64,000 bases of DNA, from NCBI GenBank assembly GCA_017619795.1, contig JAFZRP010000112.1:48550-112549 (forward strand), read 5' to 3'. Within the stretch, counting starts at the first letter, position 1. Each line of letters opens with the position of its first letter. This document shows positions 15,942 through 24,216 of the stretch, piece after piece. The stretch comes from Treponema sp. (GTDB lineage Bacteria; Spirochaetota; Spirochaetia; Treponematales; Treponemataceae). A program made the translations under genes and the position numbers. Below the pieces are notes generated by a model that saw only the letters and a list, made by a program, of their open reading frames with translations, ran no database searches and had not been told where the DNA came from.

Positions 15942-16391
15942 CTATTTTAATACGGGATTCCAGTTGTTGTCGCTTTCAAGAAAAAGCTCAGAAAAATCGT
16001 CAGAGTTCATGAGCTCAATCATTTTTTCAAAGTGCCACATGGTCGGAAGATTTTTGATTTCAGAAAGCTCTGTCCAGAAAACTTCGCCTTCTTCGGAAGA
16101 GTGCAGTGTACCGGAAAAATGATTTGTTTTAAATATAAAAACTATGTAACGGGTACCGTCCTCTTCATACCAGTCTTTAATGCCGCAGAGCTTTGGCTGC
16201 GTAATTGTGAGACCTGTTTCTTCCTTCATTTCGCGGATTACAGAATCTACAATCGGTTCACCTTCTTCTATGTGGCCGCCTGGAAAAATAATGCCCTTAA
16301 ACCCCTTACCAACCTTTTCTTCAACAAGAACTTTGGTGCCGTCATAAATCATGCATAAGTTTGTAAGGATAGTCTTTTCTCTTCGTTCCAT
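15942..16391 (-). CDS. Nudix hydrolase (8-oxo-dGTP diphosphatase-like)
   Basis: A 149-residue Nudix enzyme that should hydrolyse a nucleoside diphosphate linked to another group. The Nudix box G-x5-E-x7-R-E-x2-E-E-x-G is complete, starting at GGHIEEGE near residue 37 and ending with REMKEETGLT. The closest general type is the 8-oxo-dGTP diphosphatase/MutT-like group, judged from size and the N-terminal L-T-N-L-C-M-I-Y. A GAGGA site precedes the ATG. It sits between the phosphodiesterase gene (30 nt upstream) and the phosphotransferase gene, so all three may share a transcript. Confidence 0.88.
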   Translation of the reverse strand: MERREKTILTNLCMIYDGTKVLVEEKVGKGFKGIIFPGGHIEEGEPIVDSVIREMKEETGLTITQPKLCGIKDWYEEDGTRYIVFIFKTNHFSGTLHSSEEGEVFWTELSEIKNLPTMWHFEKMIELMNSDDFSELFLESDNNWNPVLK

Positions 16392-16421
16392 TATTTTTCC
16401 TCTGCTTTAGTATTTCAGGTA

Positions 16422-17594
16422 TTATATCACAATCAGCGGGATTGTGAATTCTTCCGGTGTAAGACCTGCATGATTCCCCGGCATCTGTTGGCCCTGAAAG
16501 TGCGTAAAATAGATTGATTTATCTGCGATTGCAAGGGCAACAAAATCTCCAATCATTTGCGGCAGATTCGGATTGTCGGTACCAATTCCAAACAGCTTTT
16601 CGCTTAGAGCTTCTTCGCGGGTTAAAAGCAGAAAGTCGTTGCCAAAGGTTTTCTTAAATAGCGCCGGAAAGCTTTCCTTATATTCATCCTTTACAAAAAG
16701 ATTTACGGTGCGTGGTTCGAGTGAAGGCATTCGGACAAGACAATTCATAATCTCCGGATAATCGAGTATGCAGTAATTGTGGGTGTCTACATGACCGTGG
16801 TCGGCAGTGATTAAAAGCAGGGTGTCTGAAAGACTTGCTGCAAGCTTTTCAATTCGTTTTTCGAGTGCCCTTGCCATTTCGTGTGTGTCTTTGCTGACTG
16901 TGCCTGTTCTGTGCATTGTTGAATCCGGTTCTTCCCAGTAAGCATAAATAAACTTTTTGTCCGGCTCTTTGCAGAGTTTTTCTATGCGGCTCAAGATTGC
17001 TTCTAAATCTTTTGGAAATGGAGGAAGAAACGGCATGGAAAAATAAGCTTTACCGCCGGCTTCGTTTATTCTGTCGATTATGGATTTATATGGGTTATAG
17101 GTATACCCAACATGAAAATCTGCTGCAGTTACAGGAGGGTTAAGCGAGTCTCTGGTCCAGACAGCCTTTCTCCCATCTACAGCTTCTGGTTTTGCACCAG
17201 GTTTTTCTGTAAGCTGCTCTATGTTTCTGAAAACCGTAATGTTTTTGTCTAACTGCGGATAATAAATATCCCACCCAAGCCAGCCGTGTTCATTCGGGTA
17301 AAGTCCGGACATTATGGAAGTTGTTGCCGCAACTGTTGTTGGCGGATAAACCGAATTAAACGAACCCGCAAAATGAGAGCGGAAAAAGCCATTCGGCTCA
17401 AGATGCTTTTCTATAATGGATGTTCCAAACGCATCGAGCAGAAGTATAACTACATTTTTATATTCTCCGGCAAGATATTTATCTGCGAGCGGAAGAGTGT
17501 TTGCATTTGTTTTTGCACCGAACTTTTTCAATACAGAGTTTGCAAGATTTACAAGACAGTTGTTGTAGTCAGGGGATTGAGACGTTTTTATCAT
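16422..17594 (-). CDS. Alkaline phosphatase-superfamily nucleotide pyrophosphatase/phosphodiesterase
   Basis: A 390-residue two-metal phosphohydrolase of the type I phosphodiesterase family. The first metal Asp is in VVILLLDAFG near residue 53, the nucleophilic Thr in YPPTTVAATT near residue 86, and the second metal cluster in ITADHGHVD near residue 265. No signal peptide is seen, so it should be cytoplasmic, unlike the ecto-enzymes of animals. Its start lies 4 nt after the PfkB stop, and its GGGAG site is inside the last PfkB codons. The position at the end of a kinase-isomerase-oxidase cluster suggests it acts on a phosphorylated metabolite of that pathway, but this is inference. Confidence 0.8.
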   Translation of the reverse strand: MIKTSQSPDYNNCLVNLANSVLKKFGAKTNANTLPLADKYLAGEYKNVVILLLDAFGTSIIEKHLEPNGFFRSHFAGSFNSVYPPTTVAATTSIMSGLYPNEHGWLGWDIYYPQLDKNITVFRNIEQLTEKPGAKPEAVDGRKAVWTRDSLNPPVTAADFHVGYTYNPYKSIIDRINEAGGKAYFSMPFLPPFPKDLEAILSRIEKLCKEPDKKFIYAYWEEPDSTMHRTGTVSKDTHEMARALEKRIEKLAASLSDTLLLITADHGHVDTHNYCILDYPEIMNCLVRMPSLEPRTVNLFVKDEYKESFPALFKKTFGNDFLLLTREEALSEKLFGIGTDNPNLPQMIGDFVALAIADKSIYFTHFQGQQMPGNHAGLTPEEFTIPLIVI

Positions 17595-17597
17595 AAT

Positions 17598-18500
17598 TTA
17601 TTTTTCTCCCAGCAAGGTTTTTACTTCGGCTAAGGTTGGAGGATTCAGCGGAAGCGGAAAACGTGAAATTGCAATTGCAGAACAGGCACTTGCAAAGCGA
17701 ACAAGCTCATCATCACTCATATTGTTCAAAAGTCCGTAAATACAACCAGCCTTAAAGGTGTCTCCGGCGCCGAGGGTGCTCTTTACTTCAACCTTAAACG
17801 GTGCCATTTTCTTCATAGGCTGTCCCTTTCGTCCATAAACCATATCTTTTTCGCCCGAGGTGATGATGACTAAGCCACTTGTACTTTCAGTCATCAACTC
17901 GTAGATTTGTTCCATAGAGTACCCGTCCGAAAAATAGCGGCTTGTACATTCCTTGGAAACAACATTGATAGCGCAGTTTTTATGCAGGTCGGAATCGTGG
18001 CGACAGTCGATTGTAACATAGGGCTTTTTATGCTTTACGCACAACTCCATTGCGGCAACAGTTGCTTCCAGAAAAAATGGATCTATTGCGGCAATTTTGC
18101 ATTCTTCAATATCCTTTTCTTTAGGCATACTCCAGCGCCTTTTAGCACCTGGCTCGTACAGCGCCTGAAACATTCCCATTGGAGAACGGACAAGTCCTGA
18201 AATTACAACGTAATCCATAAGCCCCTGATAATCCGGGTCAAAATAAAGAGAAGATAAATCTACAGATTTGTTTTTGTAAAAATCCTTTAGAAGAGGTGCA
18301 ACCTCAGTTCCAATGTGAGTACCATCAATTTTTACGCTTACACCAAGAGAAGCAAGAACAGTTGCTGCAGTTCCAGTTTCTCCACCAGGCAGGAAATATT
18401 TTGCCTTAATTTCTGAGTATTCATCCGGCTTTAAGAAGTCTCCCTTAAGCAAAAAGGAGTGGGTTCCTAAAACCTGTCCGTGCATATAAACTTCGTTCAT
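17598..18500 (-). CDS. PfkB-family carbohydrate kinase
   Basis: A 300-residue ribokinase-fold sugar kinase. The substrate-side glycine motif is LPGGETGTAATVLASLG near residue 35, and the C-terminal signature TLGAGDTFKAG near residue 242 supplies the anion hole and the catalytic Asp. The gene starts 4 nt after the stop of the FMN enzyme and has only a weak ribosome-binding site, consistent with coupled translation. The kinase probably phosphorylates the sugar handled by the neighbouring isomerase. Substrate (fructose, ribose, inositol-like polyol or nucleoside) cannot be decided from sequence. Confidence 0.87.
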   Translation of the reverse strand: MNEVYMHGQVLGTHSFLLKGDFLKPDEYSEIKAKYFLPGGETGTAATVLASLGVSVKIDGTHIGTEVAPLLKDFYKNKSVDLSSLYFDPDYQGLMDYVVISGLVRSPMGMFQALYEPGAKRRWSMPKEKDIEECKIAAIDPFFLEATVAAMELCVKHKKPYVTIDCRHDSDLHKNCAINVVSKECTSRYFSDGYSMEQIYELMTESTSGLVIITSGEKDMVYGRKGQPMKKMAPFKVEVKSTLGAGDTFKAGCIYGLLNNMSDDELVRFASACSAIAISRFPLPLNPPTLAEVKTLLGEK

Positions 18501-18504
18501 GCAA

Positions 18505-19416
18505 TTATCTTATAATTTGCAGTGCCGAAGCGTCAATATCATTTACCTTTTTAAAACCTGTAGAACTCATAATAAAGCGCAGTTCAGCAGTTATACCCTG
18601 TAAAAACTTTGTAACACCTGGTACGCCATCCTTTTCCAGAGAAGGAAGCATTGAACGTCCAACCGCTGCACCATCTGCTCCGAGTGCCAGCGCCTTGTAA
18701 ACATCTGCACCTGTTGCAATTCCGCAGTCTACAAAAATCTGAACGTTTTTACCAGCCGGGTGCTTAGCCAATGCCTTTTTAATTTCAGGAAGAATCATCA
18801 TTGGAGGAACAGCATAGGGCAAACGACCGTGATGATGACTAACAATAATTGCCTTAGCTCCAACCTCTGCACATTTTATAGCATCTGAAACACTCAAAAC
18901 GCCCTTTACAACAAACGGCAGCTTTGAATCGGCAATATATGAATGAAGCATATCGGCAGTCTGGGCAGCCATTTCTTCACCGACAACAATATCATAACCT
19001 GTTGTGCCGAAAATATGGTCTATGTCCATTCCAATTCCAAAAGCACCGTTATCTTCTGCAAACTTAAACTGGTCGCGTACCTTTGCATTGTCTGCGTACG
19101 GTTTTACAATTCTGACAGTTTTTGCACCTGTATCGACTATTTTCTTGAACTGGTCGTTCTCCATCATCCCTACAAAATTAAGGATATTGCATTCCTTTGC
19201 CGCGAGCGAATACTCTTCCAGACCGGTGTGCATCCTGCCGTTATAATTGCTCAAATGCGAAAACGCCGGTGTGAGTACGGGGCTTGAAAACTTTTCGCCG
19301 AGAAGGGTAGTGGAGGTTTCTGCAACAACAGAATCAATAAGCCGTTCCTGTATAAGGATTGAGTCCATATAGCGTGCGGTAATTTCATTTGCATCAGAGA
19401 GTCTTGTATAAGCCAT
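18505..19416 (-). CDS. FMN-dependent alpha-hydroxyacid oxidase/dehydrogenase-like protein
   Basis: A 303-residue TIM-barrel flavoenzyme of the lactate/glycolate oxidase superfamily. The active-site Lys is in PFVVKGV near residue 170. The usual S-N-H-G-G-R is replaced by SHHHGR near residue 194, which keeps the catalytic His and the Arg. The FMN phosphate site is seen as DCGIATGADV and GADGAAVGRSM near residues 230-262. At 303 residues it is shorter than typical family members of about 350-380, with a reduced N-terminus. Its first 23 nt overlap the isomerase gene. It may oxidise a hydroxyacid from the adjacent sugar pathway. Confidence 0.8.
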   Translation of the reverse strand: MAYTRLSDANEITARYMDSILIQERLIDSVVAETSTTLLGEKFSSPVLTPAFSHLSNYNGRMHTGLEEYSLAAKECNILNFVGMMENDQFKKIVDTGAKTVRIVKPYADNAKVRDQFKFAEDNGAFGIGMDIDHIFGTTGYDIVVGEEMAAQTADMLHSYIADSKLPFVVKGVLSVSDAIKCAEVGAKAIIVSHHHGRLPYAVPPMMILPEIKKALAKHPAGKNVQIFVDCGIATGADVYKALALGADGAAVGRSMLPSLEKDGVPGVTKFLQGITAELRFIMSSTGFKKVNDIDASALQIIR

Positions 19417-20227
19417 TAAGCTGCTCCTTTAAATAATTCATGTATTTAATATATTGTTCGTCTGTGTTCAAGTGTTCAAGAATTACAGGCATGTCCGGGT
19501 CAAGCTCGTTCATTTTTTCTACATAGTATCTGAGCGGGAACTCACCATCGCCAGGACCACATTCTTTAAGTCTGATTGTGTAGCGCTCATCCATATGAAC
19601 GTCTTTTATATGGCAGCTTCTGATTCGTTTGCCAAGGAGAAGTGCACATTCATCAATAAACTCTTCTGCGTGGAAATAGCGTTCTGCCGAACTAATCATA
19701 TTGATGATGTCCATATGAATGGCAAAGCGGTCTCGGTCAACTGCTTCTATAAGGCGGAGATATTCGCGGGGACCGGTTGGAACCATCCACGGCATTGGTT
19801 CTAGCGTAAAGTACGTGTTTTTTACATTTGCACGGTCTATGATTTCCTGTACCATTGCAACTGTTTTTTTCCATGCCTCATCAGTAAAGTTTGCCTTATA
19901 ACCACCATCCCAGCGCGGACCAAAGGAACCTGCAACATTTACGGCACAGCGCGCATTCAAAAAATCTGCCAGCTTCAATTGATTTACGCAATAATCCATA
20001 TTTGCCTTTCGTTCGTCAGGATCTGCGGCAAGTGCGTTTCTCCAGATTCCAACCTCTGCAATTGTAATTCCTGCTTTATCTGCGGCATCCTTGTAGGCAA
20101 TTATTTTCTTTTCGTCATCGTTGCAGCTGAGTGGAAAAACAACTGTACTGCAGCCAAGCTTTACCTGATTTTGAGCCCATTCCTCCGGTGAATTATGTTT
20201 AAGTGGGGATGATGTTCCAAGCCTCAT
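19394..20227 (-). CDS. Sugar phosphate isomerase/epimerase-like TIM barrel
   Basis: A 277-residue xylose-isomerase-like TIM barrel. The four metal ligands of the family are visible: Glu in FTLEPMP (about residue 145), Asp in IHMDIIN (about 178), His in SCHIKD (about 213) and Glu in ILEHL (about 254). The start has an AGGAG site at good spacing. It shares an operon with the FMN enzyme (23-nt overlap) and the PfkB kinase. It is likely an isomerase, epimerase or dehydratase acting on a ketose or inosose; the substrate is unknown. Confidence 0.83.
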   Translation of the reverse strand: MRLGTSSPLKHNSPEEWAQNQVKLGCSTVVFPLSCNDDEKKIIAYKDAADKAGITIAEVGIWRNALAADPDERKANMDYCVNQLKLADFLNARCAVNVAGSFGPRWDGGYKANFTDEAWKKTVAMVQEIIDRANVKNTYFTLEPMPWMVPTGPREYLRLIEAVDRDRFAIHMDIINMISSAERYFHAEEFIDECALLLGKRIRSCHIKDVHMDERYTIRLKECGPGDGEFPLRYYVEKMNELDPDMPVILEHLNTDEQYIKYMNYLKEQLNGLYKTL

Positions 20228-20251
20228 TGTTTACTCCTGTAAGATTCGGTT

Positions 20252-20881
20252 TTATCGCGTAAAGTTTGTCCAGACGTGTTCTTCTGTTTCTGGAAGACCA
20301 AGCTTTTCTTTACCAAGCGAAATACTCTTCATCATAAAGACCATATTTCTTGCAAGCACGCGCATTATCTGACGACCTTCATCATCAACCTGTGCTTCAC
20401 CTGGAGTCCAGCCGTAAATATTGTTCCAGTACTGACTTGTTGCAACCGGCATATTTGAAAGGGTAAAAAACTTATTCAGTTCATCAAAGGTTGCCGTACA
20501 GCCGGATCGTCTTGCACTTACAACACTTGTACCAACTTTAAGACTTTTGTCAAAGGAGGTGCTGTAAAACAGTCTCTGGAGTGCAGACATAAGAGTTCCA
20601 TTTGCAGAACCGTAATAAACCGGCGAACCGATTACAAGACCGTCTGCTGCCTCAAACTTTACCGCCAGCTCATTTACAATATCATCAAAAGCACATTTGT
20701 GATTTTTCCGACATGTTTCGCACGCAATGCAGCCACGTATGTCCAGTCGTCCAAGCAGGATATTTTCGTATTCAACATCATTCTGTGCAAAGATTTTTTC
20801 CATTTCTTCAAAAGCGAGCGCAATGTTTCCGTTTTTTCTTGGGCTTCCGTTTAGCATGAGAACCTTAAGCTTCTTTTCCAT
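20252..20881 (-). CDS. Flavodoxin-fold NAD(P)H-dependent FMN reductase family protein
   Basis: A 209-residue cytoplasmic flavoprotein. The N-terminal MLNGSPRKNGN is the FMN phosphate loop of the NADPH-dependent FMN reductase/iron-sulfur flavoprotein group. A cysteine cluster CIACETCRKNHKC near residues 51-63 is the pattern that binds an Fe-S cluster in iron-sulfur flavoproteins, and GSPVYYGSAN supplies the second flavin loop. A GGAGG site precedes the ATG. It lies between the nitroreductase and isomerase genes on the same strand. It could deliver electrons or reduce quinones and oxygen in an anaerobe. Confidence 0.83.
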   Translation of the reverse strand: MEKKLKVLMLNGSPRKNGNIALAFEEMEKIFAQNDVEYENILLGRLDIRGCIACETCRKNHKCAFDDIVNELAVKFEAADGLVIGSPVYYGSANGTLMSALQRLFYSTSFDKSLKVGTSVVSARRSGCTATFDELNKFFTLSNMPVATSQYWNNIYGWTPGEAQVDDEGRQIMRVLARNMVFMMKSISLGKEKLGLPETEEHVWTNFTR

Positions 20882-20919
20882 TGTTTCCTCCGGTTGGATG
20901 TTAATTAAGTGTGGTAAAC

Positions 20920-21444
20920 TTAGATGTAGTAAACGTAGTTTTCTTTTCGTGGAGCAGGAGCCTTTGGAGGTTCAGCAGCGTAACCAAGGGCACAGTGTCC
21001 AATTCCAACAACTTCGTCAGTTATTCCAAGCTTTTTAAGAAGTGCTTTTCCAAAATCTGATTCAAACTCTTCTTTTGCGCGGTGAATCCAGATGCTTGCA
21101 ACGCCAAGGCTTTCTGCGGCATTCATAAGGTTACCAAGAACAAGAGAGCCGTCGTATACGTGAGTTGAAACTTCTTTTTTTGCAAGAACAATTAAGATTA
21201 CAGGAGCACCATAAAATGGATCAAAGCCTTCTCCCCAACCGCCGATTTTTCTGTTTTCTTCAACAATTTCATCGCGAAGCTTTTTATCTGTAACAGCGAT
21301 GATTATTGGGCTCTGTTTTCCCATACCAGTTGCGGCATAAGTTCCTGCCTTAATTATTGCTTTAAGCTCTTCGTCCTTTATCATATCCGGCTTAAAGTTT
21401 CTGCAGCTGCGGCGTGTTTCCAATACCTTTAATGTTTCGTTCAT
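20920..21444 (-). CDS. Nitroreductase-family FMN oxidoreductase
   Basis: A 174-residue nitroreductase-fold protein, at the short end for the family. The N-terminal LETRRSCRNFKPD motif holds the FMN-phosphate-binding Arg residues, and A-A-E-S-L-G-V-A-S-I-W-I-H and G-H-C-A-L-G-Y correspond to the later conserved segments. It probably uses NAD(P)H to reduce nitro groups, quinones or flavins. The AGGAG ribosome-binding site abuts a 12-bp inverted repeat, so translation or transcription may be controlled there. It seems to be the first gene of the minus-strand cluster that extends to about 14994. Confidence 0.85.
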   Translation of the reverse strand: MNETLKVLETRRSCRNFKPDMIKDEELKAIIKAGTYAATGMGKQSPIIIAVTDKKLRDEIVEENRKIGGWGEGFDPFYGAPVILIVLAKKEVSTHVYDGSLVLGNLMNAAESLGVASIWIHRAKEEFESDFGKALLKKLGITDEVVGIGHCALGYAAEPPKAPAPRKENYVYYI

Positions 21445-21453
21445 ATTGTTCTC

Positions 21454-21488
21454 CTGTAAGATTATGTGTAGTTATGATAATCTTACAG
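21454..21488 (-). promoter_or_regulatory. 12-bp inverted repeat at the nitroreductase ribosome-binding site
   Basis: CTGTAAGATTAT (21454-21465) and ATAATCTTACAG (21477-21488) are perfect complements around an 11-nt spacer. On the minus-strand message the 3' arm ends in CTTACAG directly joined to the GAG of the Shine-Dalgarno. It could be a repressor operator or a hairpin that hides the ribosome-binding site. Confidence 0.5.
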
Positions 21489-21546
21489 TACCCGTGTGGA
21501 TTTACTTGTATGAATATGAGCGTTTGTTGTAAAAAAATAGAGTTTT

Positions 21547-22005
21547 CTAATCGACTTTTTCAACAAGCACGCCGGCTTTTTTCAGGAACTCAATGCCGTC
21601 AAGTGTTTTATAACCTTCTTTGTAAACAACGTGCTTGATTCCAGCCGCAACAACAAGCTTTGCACAATCGCAGCAGCAGGCGTGAGTTACATAAAGAATG
21701 CAGTCATCATCAATCTTTGCACCTGAGCGCGCAGCATATGCAATGCAATTCTGTTCTGCGTGAAGCTCATTTTGTACACAAAACTCATGATGAAGCTGGC
21801 GCCCTTCTGGAGTAGTGATGTCGATATCCTTAAACTTATCCTTACAGTGCTCCATTCCTGATGGAACTCCGTTATACCCTGTGCTTATTACCCGTTTGTC
21901 CTTTACAAGAATTGAACCAACCTGTAGTTTTTTGCAGGTACTGTGCTGTGCAAACTCCTGCGCAATATTCATAAACGTTTTGTTCCATGTGATATCTGTG
22001 CTCAT
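21547..22005 (-). CDS. Deoxycytidylate (dCMP) deaminase
   Basis: A zinc enzyme that deaminates dCMP to dUMP for thymidylate synthesis; 152 residues with the chosen start. The zinc ligands are His in LHAEQNC (about residue 80, with the catalytic Glu) and the two cysteines of HACCCDCAK (about residues 107-113). The usual Pro before the first Cys is Cys or Ala here. The open frame extends 24 codons further upstream, but the family similarity begins at MSTDITWNKTF, and a promoter whose -10 ends 6 nt before this ATG supports a leaderless start at 22005. It is divergent from the diguanylate cyclase gene. Confidence 0.87.
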   Translation of the reverse strand: MSTDITWNKTFMNIAQEFAQHSTCKKLQVGSILVKDKRVISTGYNGVPSGMEHCKDKFKDIDITTPEGRQLHHEFCVQNELHAEQNCIAYAARSGAKIDDDCILYVTHACCCDCAKLVVAAGIKHVVYKEGYKTLDGIEFLKKAGVLVEKVD

Positions 22006-22011
22006 ACTGTA

Positions 22012-22040
22012 ATGATAGCGTAAAAAAAAGGAGATGTCCA
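22012..22040 (-). promoter_or_regulatory. Promoter for leaderless dCMP deaminase transcript
   Basis: On the minus strand TGGACA (22040-22035), a 17-nt spacer and TATCAT (22017-22012) end 6 nt before the ATG at 22005. No Shine-Dalgarno is present. Confidence 0.55.
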
Positions 22041-22056
22041 AAAAAATTACTTCCCT

Positions 22057-22085
22057 TTTACATTCCTTGTTAGTCATGTTATAAT
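22057..22085 (+). promoter_or_regulatory. Promoter for near-leaderless diguanylate cyclase transcript
   Basis: TTTACA (22057-22062), a 17-nt spacer and TATAAT (22080-22085) end 8 nt before the ATG at 22094, and there is no Shine-Dalgarno. The expected transcription start is at or next to the start codon. Confidence 0.6.
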
Positions 22086-22093
22086 CTTATTTA

Positions 22094-23677
22094 ATGGAAA
22101 AGAAAAAACTTGATTTAGGACCTACCGACAGTCTCCTTTTAAAATTTGCGTTACTTTTTGGTGCATTTACTATTGTCACCTTGCTTATAAGCGGAATTAC
22201 AACGTACACTTCTCAGATGAAGTCTTATAAAGATCAGTGTGTTGAAAAAATCAGCAGTATCGGCGATTATCTGGAGCAGATTATTCAGGCTTCTGGAGAG
22301 GATTTTATAAGATATCAGGAATTTTATATGGAGCATTTTGCCGAAGCAGATATTCCATATGATTTTGATGAGTGTAATACGGCAAGACAAAATTATATTT
22401 CTTTGCTCTCAACAACTACACCTCCAGGCTACAGAGGCAATGGCTTTAATTCCTATTCAGACGAAGCAAAGATGGCTTATTTTATTTATATGCATGAATA
22501 CTGGGTTTTGCTTTTTGAACAGGCAAGAAAAGCCTTTAATCTTCCTTACACCTATTATTTAGTTCCAAAAGAAGAAATCTTTAATATGGTTTATATGATA
22601 GACGGTGAGCGGCTTCATAAAGGACCTGATGGAAAAGAGGCAGATGAAGGTGAGTTTCTTTATCTAGGCTTTGAGTATCATGATCCGTATGAAAAAACTC
22701 GCGTTCAGTGGGATACCTGGTTCACCGGTGAAAAACAGGATGGTTTTCAGGTGTGGAAAAACGAATGGGGGCACACCTACGGTTATTACACACCGCTTAT
22801 TATAAATGGTCAGAAGCTCGGACTCATTGGAACAGAAATTGAAATTGCTGATGTAAATAATTCAATTCTCAGTGCTGCCTTCAGAATCTCCGGTGAGATT
22901 TCTGTAATTATGATTATCTGTATCATTCTTCTTTTGTTGTTTGTAAATGACCGCTATGTAGAGCAGATTAGAAGCCTTGAAGCCGATATTCGGGAATATG
23001 AAGAGCATAAAAAGGGTGATATTGTTAATCACATTTTGAGCAATGTAAAGGGAAAGAACGAGATTTCTTCACTCGCGTACCAGTTTGCAAACCTTATTCT
23101 TGAAATGGAAGAGCATATGAACAGCCTTACGGTAACTACGAAGGAGCTTCAGGATACAAGGCAGCGTGCTGACGAAATGAACCTGCTTGCAAATAAAGAT
23201 TCGCTTACCGGAATAAGAAATAAAACTGCGTATGATAATGAAATAAAGCGCCTTGAACTGCAGTTTAGACAGGGATATAAAAAGTTTGGTATCGTAATGA
23301 TTGATTTGAATTATCTTAAAAAGATAAACGATACTTACGGACACGAGCATGGTAATGCGGCAATCAAGAAGCTTTGTTACATTGTTTGCCATGTGTTCGC
23401 ACATTCTCCTGTTTTCAGAATTGGCGGAGATGAGTTTGTTGTTATTCTTGAACGAAATGATTATAATGACGTGCAACTGCTTGTAGATACATTCAATTCA
23501 CAGATTGCCATTACCGAAACTAATGGTTCTCTTGAACCTTGGGAACGGATAACTGCTGCAATAGGCTATGCGCTTTATGATGATGAAACTGATACAAGCA
23601 TAGATGATGTCTTCTGTCGTGCTGACAAAAATATGTATGCGCACAAAAAGGAAATGAAGGCACAGCGGGAAAAATAG
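22094..23677 (+). CDS. Membrane-bound diguanylate cyclase (GGDEF)
   Basis: A 527-residue c-di-GMP synthase. A transmembrane helix near residues 14-36 and a second near 266-290 enclose a periplasmic sensor domain of about 230 residues rich in aromatic residues. A HAMP-like linker and coiled coil lead to the GGDEF domain from about residue 370 (NKDSLTGIRNKTAYDNEI) with the active-site loop RIGGDEFVVIL near 440. The four residues at the usual I-site position upstream of GGDEF are not R-x-x-D, so product inhibition there is unlikely. No EAL domain is present. It starts without a ribosome-binding site behind a good promoter. Confidence 0.92.
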   Translation: MEKKKLDLGPTDSLLLKFALLFGAFTIVTLLISGITTYTSQMKSYKDQCVEKISSIGDYLEQIIQASGEDFIRYQEFYMEHFAEADIPYDFDECNTARQNYISLLSTTTPPGYRGNGFNSYSDEAKMAYFIYMHEYWVLLFEQARKAFNLPYTYYLVPKEEIFNMVYMIDGERLHKGPDGKEADEGEFLYLGFEYHDPYEKTRVQWDTWFTGEKQDGFQVWKNEWGHTYGYYTPLIINGQKLGLIGTEIEIADVNNSILSAAFRISGEISVIMIICIILLLLFVNDRYVEQIRSLEADIREYEEHKKGDIVNHILSNVKGKNEISSLAYQFANLILEMEEHMNSLTVTTKELQDTRQRADEMNLLANKDSLTGIRNKTAYDNEIKRLELQFRQGYKKFGIVMIDLNYLKKINDTYGHEHGNAAIKKLCYIVCHVFAHSPVFRIGGDEFVVILERNDYNDVQLLVDTFNSQIAITETNGSLEPWERITAAIGYALYDDETDTSIDDVFCRADKNMYAHKKEMKAQREK

Positions 23678-23681
23678 CATT

Positions 23682-24092
23682 ATGCTGCCATACGAACACA
23701 AAATTAACTACTACGAAACAGACAAGATGGGAATTACGCATCATTCTAACTATGTGCGTTTTATGGAAGAAGCCAGAGTCGATTTTCTAGATAAAATTGG
23801 CTGGAGCTTTGACAAGCTGGAAGAGCAGGGAATTGTTTCTCCGGTTTTAGCAATCGAATGTAATTATAAAAAATCTACAAAGTTTGCTGATATTGTAAAA
23901 ATCGAAGTAAAGATTGAAAAGCTTGCCGGTTTGAAAATGGTTATTTCATATACTTTCCGTCTTGGTGATGATGTTGTTTGCACTGCATCAAGTACACATT
24001 GCTTTTTGGATTTAAACGGCAAGCCTGTATTTATAGAAAAAACTTATCCGGACTTTTTTGCCGCATTAAAAGCCACAATGGAAGAAGCTTAA
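23682..24092 (+). CDS. Acyl-CoA thioesterase of the YbgC/4-hydroxybenzoyl-CoA thioesterase family
   Basis: A 136-residue hot-dog-fold thioesterase. The N-terminal YYETDKMGITHHSNYVRFME contains the catalytic Asp of the family, normally in D-x-x-G-x-V-x-(H/N)-x-x-Y. Length matches single-domain YbgC-like enzymes that hydrolyse short acyl-CoA or acyl-ACP thioesters in the cytoplasm. It begins 4 nt after the diguanylate cyclase stop and is surely co-transcribed with it. The functional link between the two is not evident. Confidence 0.87.
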   Translation: MLPYEHKINYYETDKMGITHHSNYVRFMEEARVDFLDKIGWSFDKLEEQGIVSPVLAIECNYKKSTKFADIVKIEVKIEKLAGLKMVISYTFRLGDDVVCTASSTHCFLDLNGKPVFIEKTYPDFFAALKATMEEA

Positions 24093-24141
24093 TTTTTTTA
24101 GATTTAAGCTCACAAATTAAGCTCACAAAATCCTTAGACAC

Positions 24142-24175
24142 AAAAAAAAGCACTCCATCGTGTGATGAAGTGCTT
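24142..24175 (-). terminator. Terminator downstream of RNase Y gene
   Basis: AAGCACT (24148-24154) and AGTGCTT (24169-24175) pair, with an inner CATC/GATG stem. On the minus strand the stem is followed by a run of T (A run at 24142-24149 on the plus strand). The adjacent 24108-24135 region holds a short direct repeat AAGCTCACAAA. Confidence 0.8.
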
Positions 24176-24216
24176 CCCTCCTAATTTATGTAAAGTCTCA
24201 AAACAACCGCTAAAGG

